Shown here: in pieces, positions 30,640 to 42,988 of the stretch
Numbering within the stretch: position 1 is the stretch's first letter
Layout of the letters: each line of letters begins with the position of its first letter
Assembly (NCBI RefSeq): GCF_018143015.1
Contig: NC_054748.1
Location: 12,948,967 to 13,012,966, forward strand
DNA from: Lytechinus variegatus
Taxonomy: Eukaryota > Echinodermata > Echinoidea > Temnopleuroida > Toxopneustidae
Direction of reading: 5' to 3'
DNA length: 64,000 bases
Notes under the pieces: generated by a model
Told to the model about the DNA's origin: nothing
Databases searched by the model: none
Seen by the model: only the letters and a program-made list of their open reading frames with translations
Program-made: the position numbers and the translations under genes

Positions 30640-32737
30640 TTTTGTCTCGCCGGCATAGCAGAGCTAGACTATAGATGCCACTTTTCTGATTGTGGCGGCA
30701 GCGTCATTCACATTGAAAACTTAATCTTTGTCCATCTTCATCAAGGTTTCTGGATCAGTTACTCCTTTTTTCACCGTTTGGTAATATTCTATTCATTCTA
30801 CCATCTCAAGCTTGTATTTATCATTCTTTCATTGAATTTATTCACCTTCCATTCAATTCATTCTATCTTTTTCTCTATTCAGTAGTTTTCCTTTTTGTGC
30901 TTAAACCATATCCATCAGGTTTGTCCTACTCTCATTGTTGGCGGCAGCGTCTGTCCAAACTTCTTATGCTTCTCACTCATTCCCAGCCTTTTTTCATTCA
31001 TTCATTCCCAATCTTTTTCTTCACATCACGCCTCAAATATTCACCCTTTTCTACACTTTTCCAATTTCTTTTAATTTCTTCAGATTTATCTCTATTTTTC
31101 ATTCATTCTTTTCTCTTTGTTATCTTCATGTTAGACTTTTCTTTCTCTCCTTTCACTCATTATTCATTGATCTTCACAGATTTTATTCTGACAAGCCCTC
31201 CATCATTATCTCAAATTCTTTGTTTCATCTAACACTTTCATAGAATGACCTTTATTCTTGGTTCAATTCAAGCCCCCAGTCAGCCCCCTCCTTTATTTCC
31301 TTACTCCATCATATGTCCCTTTACATTGCAGACTCTCCCTCCTCCCTCCTGTGATAATCCTTTTGATAGGCTGTTTTATTTAATTATGTTTAATTTCATT
31401 TGAGACTAGTATAATTTACATATTTAAAAATTGTGCAAAGAAACTTTCAAAAGAAAAAAAAAGAAAAATATATAATTTTACCTATGCAATAAGAGGTAAA
31501 TTATTGATTTGAATATGTATCGAATATGTTTTAGGGCTCAACATGAAAATTTAAACCATAATTTTTCTGTATTTCATATTTATTTATATTTGATTTGTAA
31601 CTTTGTGTCTCACTGTAATTGTTCATATAAGTGTTTGTATATAAAATTAAGAATGATCCAATATGTGTGGATTTTGATGAATAAATTTTGAAACTTTTAC
31701 AAGTTCTACTTTATGCTTAATCTCATAAACAATGTCAAGGCTCTGTACATTATCATTCATATATAGCTTCATTTATTCACTTTTAAAATATTCACACATA
31801 GCTGGCAATGTACAATCAACTTGAAATATAATGACACATCAATTTTCAAAAAAATACTTGCATCCATTCATAAAAAAAACAGTCAAAGTGGCATTGGTGA
31901 CTATGCGATGACTTAAAATACTATCATTATCATTTCAACATAAGACAAATAATCTTAGTCAATTGAATGAACCAAGTTATTGTGAATCAATACCTTAAAA
32001 CGGTAATAATTTCCATTGTATATTCTTATAAAAGAGCTAGTACACAATAAATTAAGGTGTTAGAGAACAACCTCTTTGGTCTTAATGTAAGCCCATTAAA
32101 ACTTGGTCCAATAAGCAACACTACTAACACTTGAGAAATGTTCACCCAAAGAAAATAATACAAGTATACAAGTTTATGTAACATGTGAGGATTGATCGAA
32201 ATAATAAACTTTTCAATTAAAGATTTTCTTTCTATATTGAATGTAATATATCATTGTTCATCCACCATATCATTTTACAATACTCTGCATTTAACTGTCC
32301 CTTATAACGTACTCTGTAATTCTTATAGACTAGAAAGTACCACAAATACTTGTTAAATATTCACATGTTGCAGCATCTTAAAATCTACACAATTGTAGGA
32401 TGACTCAATATGCATTTGTTCTTGATTTTCATTCCTAAAATCTTACATACATGTACATTACTACACAAAATAAAGGAATGATACAAATTTCTGCAAGCGC
32501 AAGCGGTCAACTTCAGACTTAAAACAATTTAAAATGGCAAATGGTTTACTGCGCTCCTTTGTTCTATCTTGTTTTCATTAAAGCCACAATATTAATGCAA
32601 ATACACCAGCTTGCACAAGTGGGCAACTTCTAAGTTCTTTAATCCTTTCAACCTCCACAGTAACTGGTTTACAAATGCTCTGTATTTTGTTTCTGTATTC
32701 TTAAAATCGCAAAACAAAATTTAGGAACTTCCCGGCT
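30640..32737. other. Intergenic DNA between ELP4 and gene 2
   Basis: Begins with the 'tctcgccggcatagcagag' repeat (30646). 'ggcggcagcgtc' appears at 30691 and 30941, a small direct duplication. AATAAA on the + strand near 31680 and its complement near 31770 could end transcripts from either side. No gene seen; T-rich frames at 30.9-31.2 kb look like low-complexity sequence. Confidence 0.4.
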
Positions 32738-33047
32738 TCAAACAGCGATTGGTTTACCACTTGCATATGTTTTGTATTCTGTCGTGTACATGTTGGGTAC
32801 AGAGAATGTTTGGATTGGGCCAGCTTTCGGGATGACCCATGGTGTATCAACAGGACATGAGAAAAGCTCTTTCATTCTATGGTCTGATGGTGTCTTGTAA
32901 GAACTGGTCATGGTGGTCTTCATACCGGAATGAGGAACACGCTTAAATCGTTCTGGCCAACGTACAGGTTCCTTAATGGCCGTCTTGAAGACCATTTCAT
33001 CTGTCATCGGAGCACGTTGGTGAACTTCAGCTGCCTTTGGAAGAGGA
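32738..33047 (-). CDS. Gene 2 exon 5, terminal
   Basis: Begins with one base completing an Asn codon, after ttcattaacag. Reads PLPKAAEVHQRAPMTDEMVF and ends YASGKPIAV then TGA or equivalent stop at 32738. Confidence 0.85.
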
Positions 33048-35922
33048 CTGTTAATGAAAATAAAAGGGAAAAAAATATTATTTCAAAATAATCAACTTTC
33101 TCGGTGGAGATGTCTGCATGCATAAAAACCTATTCCCCACAAAATTTCAAGATATAATTTTGTTGCCTTGAAGCTTTCAGATATCTAATCACTATGTTTG
33201 TAAAATTGTTCAAAGAATCTTTTTAGAGAAAATTAAAACAGAGAATTGCCGGATGGAAAAAAATTCACCTGCTACTTACTTGTGTAAGATTGGCATGGAA
33301 GATGAGACCCTATTTACATGTAACTCAGTACTATAATTCACAATATTCAAATATATAAGCAAAGCTTTAACTTGCTTTCTTAGATTGTGCTCATGAAGAA
33401 TGATTATTTAGTGAAATGGGCCAAAATTGGAAGAATATTTTGTTTGTTTGAATAACTTACTTGTGCTTTGTACCATGTCCCCATGCTTGTGTGTAATCTT
33501 CACATCGCCAATAGGTGGCAGCATCTTTCTTTGGGTAGTCATCGAGTTCGTTACGAGTAAAACGCTTGTGTACTTGGTGAGAGGTTGGCACATAGATATC
33601 AAGAAGTTGAAGGGCACCATCATCCCGGACAAGTGATGGCTTGTATTTAGGTATGCTATCCTAAAAGGTCATAGATAATAAAATTGCAATATTATGATGA
33701 AATTAAAATAATGAGAATCTATACCACTCTGATTGTCCCCAATGTACCTCTCATTTGATATTTATTGTGCTTTTTTTTCAATTTCCACAGTAAAAAATAT
33801 GTCAGTATTTGAAAGGCTGAAAATCAGTATTTTAATGAGGAAATCAGATTTCTAAGAAATACCATAGGGCAAAACTTAACATTTTTAAATTAGTATTTTG
33901 TATGAAGTCATTAGTATGTTCATTTTTCACTACTAAATATTGAAAATCAGTTGGCCTCTCTCCATGCTGTACCTATGCTATCTAGAAAGTGCAATAAGAT
34001 TATAGTATTTCAAGGTCTTTGACAATGTTAGAAAATTGTTTAAAATGCTGATGATTCTGCTTCACAAAACAAGCCATAATTAGATTGAAATTCTTTTAAA
34101 AAGATTCTTTTGAGTCTGTCATATGGCATGAATTGATGTTGAGAAAAAAATCTGAATAATAGAACTTAATTTTATTGGCTGAAAATTTATTTTTGTTCCT
34201 TACCCGGACAGGTGCAGGGCAGTTCTGATGGTGAGTTTGAAGATTAGATGGCTGAGGATTGCCACTAAGCCTGTTGTCAAAGTCTACACCCATCTGCATT
34301 TGGTGTCCTCTGTACTGTGATTGGGCTTCACTCTCTTGATGCCCCATGGTTAGAGGTTTTCTCCAGCCTCTTTGTTGGAGCTAATATAAGACAAATAAAA
34401 ATTAAAACCTCTTTAAATTTCTGTTCATAAGACTATGATATTGCAACAAGCAAATGAAAAATACCCCTACTGGAAAAAAAGGCTACCTACTCCAATGACC
34501 ACTCTAATCCTAGTTTTAGGATGACGGTAGGTCTTGTGAGAACAGTGTCTAATTCCCACTTATAATATCTTGGGGTTTCTGAACTCTATATTATGGGTGG
34601 TATTCTAATAGCCTTGGTTGATCACACTTTTATAGAGTGCAAGTTGTTGACTCATTCACCAATTAAAAAAAATATTCTTATCCTGCTGCAAGAGAATTGT
34701 CAAATAATTGATTTGTAAAATGGGAATAATAATAATGAAATGTACTTAATTTTAATGAAATAGAACATTATAATCGCCATGAATATGAACAAAACATTAT
34801 GATGCCAGCATTCCATAGAAGAGTGATTTAAAATTCTATTTTTTTTTTCATGTTAGACACTAAGTTTAGGACCAACAAAATAACTTTGCATAATGTTTCT
34901 TACGCACCCTTACGCATCATTAAAGATACAAATTATCACTGTAAAAAGTAAAATTAATAAATGCACAATGGATAAATTTGTTAAAATAATTATCAATTTA
35001 TCACAACACAGGATATCCCAGAAAAATTGAACTTGTTGGAACAATGGAAGGTCTTGGAATTATACTACAGTACATGTAGACCCTATCTCTATAAAATAGA
35101 AAAAAAACATACCTTTTCTCTCAAATCTTTATTGTAGTGAATATTCCAGTGACCGGGTGCCTTTTGATGCTGAGGGTTAGCCAACAATCCTCCGTGATAT
35201 TTATAATCATGCGTCTGTCCTGTTGTTGTTTGGAATGGTTTGATAATCTCATCTTGTTTGGCCAGCTCAGGTGGCAGAGGATTGTGAATGGTAGTCTGCA
35301 AATAGAAGGAAAACAAAATACATTCATATCAAACATTTTTCCTTACCACTCAAACTGACTGAACATCTTTTAATTATATTGTATGATTCTCCAGCCTCTT
35401 TCTTTGTTGGAGCTAGGCCTACTAAAACAATTTTTTTTAGGGGAGGGGCAAGTAAATGGATTTATGAAGAGCAGTTATTTTTTTAGTATCAAAGAAAGTG
35501 GAGTAACAAAATTTCATATTGGGCCTAGCATGCCTAGATCTAGACTCTAGTCTAGCCTAGTCTAACTTAAAATTAGAACTTACAATCCTTCCATGTATTG
35601 TATTGTAAGTTTTCTGTTCGTACCAAGACCGAGTTACCTAGGCCTACCATGGTAACGTTAGATCTAGGCCAGTAGGCAGTAAATATGCAAAGCTTAACTT
35701 TTTTTAGATCTAGAAGATCTAACTTAGATCAGATCAGAGAGAAAAGAAGTCTGTCTTGTTTAACATCCAAATAAGTTGTGGTTCGACAAAAATCACAGGA
35801 GACTGAATTAAATATGCTGAACAAACCTTAAAATCAGATGCTGGGAAATAGTATTCTGGTCGGTAATCCAAACCCCGACCAGAGCTGGTCTGATGTAGGT
35901 CGAATCTTCTATCTTTTGTCAT
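32738..35922 (-). CDS. Uncharacterised 321-residue protein, axonemal-like composition (5 exons)
   Basis: Joined on the minus strand: 35922-35827, 35295-35113, 34380-34204, 33660-33461 and 33047-32738. All introns are GT-AG and phases agree (0, 0, 0, 2), giving an open frame of 321 codons from MTKDRRFDLHQTSSGRG to a C-terminal GKPIAV. I do not recognise the family. The protein is rich in His, Tyr, Trp, Pro and Gln, with motifs such as THDYKYHGG, PGHWNIHYNKDLREK, RGWRKPLTMGH, KRFTRNELDDYPKKDAATYW and YTTEYKTYASGKP. It has no signal peptide, no membrane segment, and few long helical stretches. Short, extended Tyr/Pro/His-rich proteins of this sort are common among microtubule inner proteins of cilia and sperm tails, so a flagellar role is a guess from composition. 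The first exon lies beside a CpG-richer region (35930-36200), a plausible promoter. Confidence 0.8.
33461..33660 (-). CDS. Gene 2 exon 4
   Basis: 200 nt, phase 0 to phase 2, acceptor gaccttttag, donor ACAA|gtaagt. Contains DSIPKYKPSLVRDDGALQ and ELDDYPKKDAATYWRCEDYT. Confidence 0.85.
34204..34380 (-). CDS. Gene 2 exon 3
   Basis: 59 codons in phase 0, acceptor ttatattag, donor CGG|gtaagg. Contains LQQRGWRKPLTMGHQ and MGVDFDNRLSGNPQP. Confidence 0.85.
35113..35295 (-). CDS. Gene 2 exon 2
   Basis: 61 codons in phase 0, acceptor tctatttgcag, donor AAG|gtatgt. Contains NPLPPELAKQDEI, THDYKYHGG and GHWNIHYNKDLREK. Confidence 0.85.
35827..35922 (-). CDS. Gene 2 exon 1
   Basis: 32 codons from ATG to DFK; donor AAG|gtttgt. 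Reads MTKDRRFDLHQTSSGRGLDY, then RPEYYFPASDFK. Confidence 0.8.
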
Positions 35923-36589
35923 GATATCTTCTTAAAGTGTGTCTCGGAAGCTGCTGAAAATTAAGTTATTTTCAAACGAGTTTTCTTCCCTCCTCTGTTT
36001 CCTAATTCCTTCTTGCGCTGTGTAACAAGTGTAACTAGTGTAGCCACCCGACGTCACTCCTCGATCGACATACGGTATGTACAGCAAGCGTAGCTTGCGA
36101 TCAATCGATCTCACGTGTATGTTTGTTTGTGTACGTCAACGAGGGGCGTTGCCAGGTAGCGAGACTTCCGCATCGCAACGAAATAAACTCGCACGCCCTC
36201 TATTGTCGCAGAAGCCTCCGAGGGAATTCCCCGTTCTCTTGAAGTTCGAATACTAGTATATCGCAGGGGAAAATCAAGCCCCGAAATAAATCACATTTTA
36301 TAATGACATTCATCAAATAAGAGATGGGCCAAACTGAGGGGGAGGGGTGGGAAAACAGCTGGCACATCACTTTGACCAATATAAAAAATCGATTGCAAAA
36401 TGTCCGATCGAATTTAAAATCATGGGGCCTAAAATTTGTTAACACAAATGAATCGTATTGATTTAAAAGATGAATTTCGGAACTATTGTTATCCATATTA
36501 ACCCGTTTATGTAATAATTACGGTATTTTTTTTATTATTTGTTTGGCGTCACCTGTGCCTGGGAGGCGAAAAGCGAACTGAATCACTAT

Positions 36590-37062
36590 GACCCGCAGGT
36601 CTCCCCTCCTGATATAACTGATTGGGGAAATGCAGGTGGACCACTATACACTAGTCTGTTTATGCAGACTCTGAAACAAACCAGCCTGAAAGGGTGAGCG
36701 AAGCGAGCCATTCCTCAGTAGATGCAGACTCGTTGAATCAGCTGAGGTACACACACTGCAGATGTGGGTCTACATTTGTAGACTACCACTACACCGGGGT
36801 TTCCTCCCACCCTTTTACGAATAGTGCAGTGAGTTCTTAACGTGCAAAGGTGGTGACTCTCCTCTACATGGGGCCTCCATTTAACGCCCTATCCGAGGGA
36901 CGGAGTGGTTTCCATTGTAACATAGCATACATCTATGAAACATGGGAGAGACGTTTACACACAATGCACTGGCTTTAGTCATCCGCCCGGGGTGGGCTCG
37001 AACCCACGATCTTTGGTTCGACGGGCAGACGCGTTACCGACTGAGCCAATACCGATCCCCTT
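36590..37062 (-). repeat. tRNA-derived SINE
   Basis: On the minus strand it starts GGGGATCGGTATTGGCTCAG, has the A box TGGCTCAGTCGGTAACGC and B box GGTTCGAGCCC at tRNA spacing, then a long non-tRNA body ('gttaaatggaggccccatg', 'cacgttaagaactcactgca'). The head is well preserved. The lower boundary near 36590 is approximate. Confidence 0.7.
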
Positions 37063-37119
37063 TTTATCATTTTATTTTGATTTATTATTAAATTGAATAC
37101 AAATATTTGATTTTGGGAC

Positions 37120-37500
37120 AGTTCGTATGGTAAATTGACAATTCGTCCACATGGTCTTTTTGTCTAATGCCATTCCGTCCATCAACATTTCGTCTAACAA
37201 CCATTTGGTCCAATCATCACTTCGTCTAATCACCAGTTCGTCTATGACCATTTCTTCTAATGTGTAACCAGCTGGTCTATTAGATTTTAATACCCATTTT
37301 TTTTAAAACCATTTCGCCAAATTAACACTTTTCCATCATAAGACCATAAGACCAAATGGTTTATGGACTAAATGGCAATCGGACCAAATGGTATAGACGA
37401 AATGGTGAGTGAATGAAAAAAATGGACCATGCGGTTAGTGAACGAATGATAGACCAAATTTATAGTAGACTTATAGAGGAGGTGGTAATTAGACTAATTG
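37120..37500. repeat. 'accatttcgtctaa / agaccaaatgg' inverted word array
   Basis: About ten copies of 'cattt(c/g)gtc(t/c)aa' on the left half are followed by about ten copies of the complement 'agaccaaatgg' on the right half, with a turn near 37320. It therefore forms a loose long palindrome of about 380 bases. Confidence 0.6.
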
Positions 37501-38039
37501 GAGATAAACCTTACCTATATAGACTGATCGATTGATGAAGAAATCTGACAAATATGAGGGCAATTATTTTACTTCAGACACTCAATCGCCAAGGTTAACG
37601 GTTTGTGCAATTTCTAAATTGTTCATATTTATTTATCACCCCTTTGTTGTTCATACTTCTTTTCCAATACAGCGCGTCCCCCAAGATGTCCTGAAATACG
37701 GTTAAATGTGCAGACTAGATAGCTCATTTCATATTCAAAGTTCTAAAAAAATCATTGGTCTCGTTTCGCCGGTTTCGATTACATAATCTACTAACTGAGG
37801 TGCTTTTCAGCTCATTCAAAGTTTACAGCAGTCCTTTAAATATTTTTAGGTCAGTATATAAATTTATACTCTTTACATTGCATAGGCATATTCTAATAAA
37901 GAATACATATCCATTTCATTGTTTATTTTGCAGATCGGAATATAGAGAATTTCCAGCTTGTTCGCATAATTTGGAAGATACCCTTCCATTTCATGACAAC
38001 TAAATATGTTACGAATACCCCGTTTTTAGATCTAAATCT

Positions 38040-39430
38040 TTAAAAAAAGAAAAAAAAACAGCTCGCGCTCGCACATTTTGTTCTTTATGTAAAATGTGCT
38101 TAAAATATCCAGTTTTAAATTGGAATATCAACAAATTTTCAACTCGCTCTTCACAATCGTATGAATAATTTATGAAAAACTTATCCTATTCATGATTACA
38201 AAATAAAAATAGTGTATGCTGCAGTTTGTAGGTCCGAAATCTGAATTTTTTTCAGCTCACGCTTAGCGCTTGCATTAATCGTAGTTACATACCTATCCGT
38301 TTATGTTTCCAAAAGTGCTCAGAATAATCCAGTTTTCATGTCTGAATATGAAAAAATATTGTCTTCATGAGTCACTGCAAAACATTCCTTTATACATGTT
38401 ATAGGTGTGTAGGGGCTATATTTTATTAGCTCTAAGTATACGCGGGTTCTTCCAACACAGAACAAGAAAAGATGAAGAGGTAGATGTTGGTTTAAAGGTC
38501 TGTGCTCAACTGCCTGAGCTTGGCAGGGCATAATTTATTCTTCAGTTCTTCTCTAGGTTTTCTTTGCACAATGTAGATTTCAATACATATTCAAATTAAC
38601 TTGGAAAATAACAATCACAGAAGTAACGCATCATCATGAATAAGAACTAATCACACATAAGGAGTCTTACGACATAAATGATTCAGTCAACAGAGAGAGA
38701 GGAGGGGAGTAATTAACATAGCTGAGAGGACCAAGAGATAAAAAGAAATTTGATAACAAAGAACGGTCAAGTGTGGGATGCAAGGAATGAGGGATGGATG
38801 AGAATAACAAAGATACACGAAGCTAAATTCAAGAAGGCTGAAGGAGACTAAAGAAAAGATAAATTTTACATTAGGGTTATTTTAGAGTAGAGCAATGTCC
38901 TGTAAATGAGAAAGGGGTCAAATAACTCTGTGAACTCTGTCTCTGGCACAAAAGTAATGAACTTGTAACCAAAACTTAAATGAATAAAAAAAAAGCAATA
39001 AACTTGAACAATGTACGAACTAGTTCCCCAGAGGTGCTTTTCAGAGTTTATAAAAAAAAATCAGTTCGCGCTTCTCTCTCACATTATATGATAATGGATT
39101 AGGAAATGCATTTATCATGTTTATTATAGGAATCAAGCTAAGAAATCACTGGAAGGAATGTTCCATTCAAAGAAACCGACTAAAATAAGCTTTTAGCGGC
39201 CGATCAGTGGAAATGTGAATGAACACCCCCCAATTGGCGAAAGCTAGATCCGCCCCTGAAGTCATTATAAAAGTTTCAGCTCACGCTTCGCGCTCGGATT
39301 ATGTAATAAGATAGATGCGAATCGTGTTCATGATTGCATCTATTTAAAATTTAACTTTCAGGTCTAAATTTCTTGTTTTATATATATGTTTAAAAATACG
39401 CTTCGTGCTCACATTATTTATTTAGGCCTT
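38040..39430. mobile_element. Element Z relatives, inverted orientation
   Basis: 'cagctcgcgctcgcac' (38060), 'cagctcacgcttagcgcttgcattaat' type (38255), 'cagttcgcgcttctctctcacatt' type (39062) and 'cagctcacgcttcgcgctc' (39278) are complements of the recurrent word of Z. 'tagatccgcccctg' near 39249 is its terminal sequence. Decayed; no ORF. Confidence 0.55.
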
Positions 39431-40115
39431 GTCAGATACCAAATTTTTTTGGGGGAATGAAGCTAAAAAATAACCTATATACCTAAAAATTAAGAAGTTT
39501 GTAGATTTTTTTTTTAAATCTAGTTTGGAACCCCTTGCAAAATATCAATATAATTCAATGAATGTTGTTTAATTTGCTTAATTTTGCCCCCCCCCCAAAA
39601 AAAAAGATATCAAAACAGAACACGAAACGGACAAAAGGTAAGTTTTGTTGTTGTTGTTCAGAGTTGGAATGAGAAAACCGAATAACCGGGCCACGGAATT
39701 GTAGTTCATCATAAAAAAGTTTCTTGCCCTGAACAGATGTTCTCTGGGTTACGAGGAACCCCGCCGCTTGCCATCAGCCAAGTAGATAGAGACAGGGGGC
39801 ATGAGGAAATGATTAATTATGATTAAAAAAAAAGGAAGGTGAATGAAACAATTAAGGGGTTAAAATTCGAGTTTGTAGCTTGATATATACAAAAATATAG
39901 AGTCTATCAATCTGAGCAAACTCAGAGAAGTGTACTAACTTCAGTCACAATTACTGAAAGAACTACATAGCAAAGGAAATTATTAATTTCAAGTTCTAAA
40001 TAAATGCAAATACTTAGTGAATAATTTAAAATTTCCCAAAACACTCAATATTTCTCCGGAAATTGTTTTGAGTGGCAATTTTCCCTCTGTTCAAAGCGAT
40101 GTTGAATATAAGTTG

Positions 40116-40393
40116 CAGGCGCGTACGCAGGAGGGGGGGGGGGGGGTTTAGGGGGTTCAAACCCCCCTTTTCGTTTCCTTTTTTTTTTTTTTTTTTGCTT
40201 GTCTCCCCAGAGGTCGGTCTGGTAGACGCACGGTACCCCTACATAATAATGTATGACGCAAGAAATTGTAAGGAAAAAAGAGGGCGGATTCCCCCCCCCC
40301 CGCTCATCACTTTTTAGAGACTGGGCGGGAGATTTAAAAAAAAAAAATCAGCTCGAAAATCCCCCCCTTTCAAAAATCCTGCGTACGCGCCTG
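40116..40393. mobile_element. 278-bp TIR element (CAGGCGCGTACGCAGGA ends)
   Basis: CAGGCGCGTACGCAGGA at the left and its exact complement TCCTGCGTACGCGCCTG at the right. The interior is G-rich on the left and C-rich on the right, so the arms could fold. No ORF; superfamily not assigned. Confidence 0.75.
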
Positions 40394-41679
40394 ATACGGT
40401 TGTGTAATAATAATTTGACAAGGATGGGTACCTAGGTGGAAGGTACCTTTTATGACCAAGGAAGTTTCAAATGAGATGGAGTAACAGCAAATAAATATCT
40501 TTGAGCAAGGTAAAAAGCCGCCAACAGAAATTATGTCAGGCATGCACTATATTCAACATCTCTTGCAATTTTGTAGACAAAATGATTCCCGCATGACCCC
40601 GCAGCTATAGGTCATACATAAAGGGAAATATGCTATTGTGATGATAATTACTTATTCGCCTCATCTTGTGTAGTAAATAATTCGGAGGCATGCGAAAATA
40701 AACTGTGCAATATGTCCTGAAATATGACTCAAATTTGCTCGTCTGGGTATGTGCGGGCACTCATCTGGCATATATATACAGTAATGAACAACAATATTCC
40801 ACCGACCACATTTGAAATTTTCATTCGGCGCAAACGATCGGAAAAGTGTTAAAATCTAGTTTCAATAAAGGTCAAATTATTGATTGATACAATCTCGGCA
40901 AATATCTCGTCGTAATAGTGCTTAATTATTGATGTTTTGTGATGCATTCAAATTTCAGTTTGTTTATTAATATGAAAGATGGAAAATTGATACAAATGAA
41001 TATTCGTAAAATTTCACCCCTCGGATTTCTTCACTGAAACTGGCGGCTTGGAAGGCGGACATCAAAAGGTCCTTATTGCCGTTCTTTCTTTTGTGCTTCT
41101 TTAGAAATGAACAGCTGCTTGAATAAATTTGTTGCCTGTTGGAACTCAAGTCATAGGATCTTCTTGATATGACTTATCTCAGCATAGATAGGTCATATGA
41201 AAAAGATACTGGAGTTCTATGACCGGATCATAATCCGGAGTCACTCCGATTGATTCAGTAAAGCACAAATTTGAAGCATATTCAATAAAAAATGTTACGG
41301 AAGTTAATGCGTTAAGAAAGTTAGTGTTCTTATGTTTTATTGTCCATCGTAGTCCTTATTTAGAAGCCCTACCTTTGAAAACTGTATTTATTATGAAAGG
41401 CGTCTCTTATAATACTGAACCCTTAACACAACTGCAAGGTACATATTTTTTAAAGGTGCGTTACGAATGTTAAACTTAAAGCTGTTCAATCATACATTCC
41501 ATTTTTTTAGTACTAGTCCTTCATTTCCGTGTAATAAAGGAAACACATATGATAATTCCCTGTCAAATGGAGTCTATTTGCAGACACATCATATTCGTTA
41601 TGGAGGTTAAAATGAATTCGGGACAAAGATAAAAGTGAAAATAATCATACTAGGATAAGCGCAATATCAGACAGCTACA

Positions 41680-42190
41680 CAAAGCTGCCCTCACCACACT
41701 TTTGTATATTTTGTCCTGAAAACTTTACATTCTGGGCAATGTTTGTGATCATGAACAAAATGCGTATGTAATACCGCGAACGACAAGCGCGAGCAGACAT
41801 TTCTAATAAATGTTCTGGCTGATAAAAAAGGGGACATGTTAAGGACTGCAGTTACCCATGAAGATACATATTTCAGTAATAAAAAATGCAAGCGCAAAGC
41901 GCTAGCTGAAATTTTTGGACATTCCGACCTAAAAAGAAATTGTCATTCTCAGCACTTTTTTAAAGTGATCATGAAAGGGATAAGTATGTAACGAAACAGT
42001 AACTTGATGCAAGCGCGTAACGCGAGCGGAAGAAAATTGAAAATTTAGACCTTAAAAACGGAACACTCTATTCATCTAAATCATAAATAGGACGGGTAAT
42101 TAGGTATGTTCCTATATCAATAATGCGAGCGTGAAGAGCGAGCAGAAAATTAGTGATATCCAGATCTGAAATTTGATAATCAAAGTACGT
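41680..42190. mobile_element. Element Z relative, forward orientation
   Basis: Recurrent words at about 41776 ('cgcgaacgacaagcgcgagc'), 41887, 42007 and 42123 ('atgcgagcgtgaagagcgag') are spaced about 115 bp. It abuts the target site of the Penelope-like composite. Confidence 0.55.
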
Positions 42191-42246
42191 TTTAAATAAA
42201 GAACAAGCTGCCCATATTAATATTTGTATTTCATTCATTTCAAAAG

Positions 42247-42258
42247 TGATATAATTGA
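42247..42258. repeat. Target-site duplication, left
   Basis: TGATATAATTGA, identical to 48973-48984. Confidence 0.8.
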
Positions 42259-42980
42259 AGACAAAAATAAAGAATAGAACATAACATTTTAATAAACGGA
42301 ACATGTTTCGAGGTGTCGCACCTCATCCTCAGCCTGAAAATTATTAACAGAGTCATTGGTATTTTTACAGTTGAGATGTCAAGTAAAAATTTCAAGAATG
42401 TAGTTACACAGGATTACAAGGAATGCAATTGTTGAATGGAATGAAGTAAAAAGTTACAAAGTCTATGGATTTATCAGATAGGGGTGGGTTTAAATTAAAT
42501 GGATAACATTATTTGGTAATTGTACACCTGTTGGTTTAGTTGAGGTTGTTTCCATTTGATGAAAAGCCCTTCTTTTATTTTTAGTTGAAAATCTGTTTGA
42601 GCAGTATTGAGAATTTTGAAACAATGGGTGTTGCATTCTAACAAGCACTGGGGTGACGATTGCAAGTGTCTCCAGACATGGGAGTTTTTGTCCTTCCCCA
42701 GATGCTCCTGTACTCGTGTCTTATAATGACGCTTGGTTTGACCAATATAGCGAGCTTTACATCTCGCACATGTAAATTGATATATGACACGAGCACGGAG
42801 CTCCTTGGGAATGGAGTCTTTCACAGAAAGTAAAGAACTGAGCTTAAAAGATGAGAAAGAAAGAGTAATATGAAGATCTTGGCAATATTGTTTAACCATA
42901 ATGTTGATTCTTTTTTCAAGTTCCTTTGATGCTTTACCAATATATGGTAACTTAAAAAATCTTGTAGTCTTTTTCTCCTG
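42259..42980 (-). pseudogene. Inverted 3' fragment of the Penelope-like element
   Basis: The complement of the last part of a unit, from the codons for QEKKTTRFF through the GIY-YIG domain (42899-42495), the 3' UTR, the hammerhead-like motif and the first bases of the next unit. Its frame reads on to KWKQPQLNQQVYNYQIMLSI, longer than in units A and B. Confidence 0.9.
42305..42332 (-). ncRNA. Hammerhead-ribozyme-like motif, inverted fragment
   Basis: On the minus strand: CTGAGGA (fits CUGANGA), hairpin GAGGTG-CGA-CACCTC, then GAAAC. Same as in the three direct copies. Confidence 0.55.
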
Positions 42981-42988
42981 CTCGTGTC

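Noticed and set aside
30897..31243. Two overlapping long T-rich frames on the + strand
   Set aside because: Phe/Ser/Ile-rich low-complexity translation of pyrimidine-rich DNA, with no conserved motif.
41140..41240. Imperfect hairpin around 'gacttatctcagcatagataggtc' as an RNA gene
   Set aside because: Pairing has many mismatches and no conserved element or promoter; could be a decayed inverted repeat.
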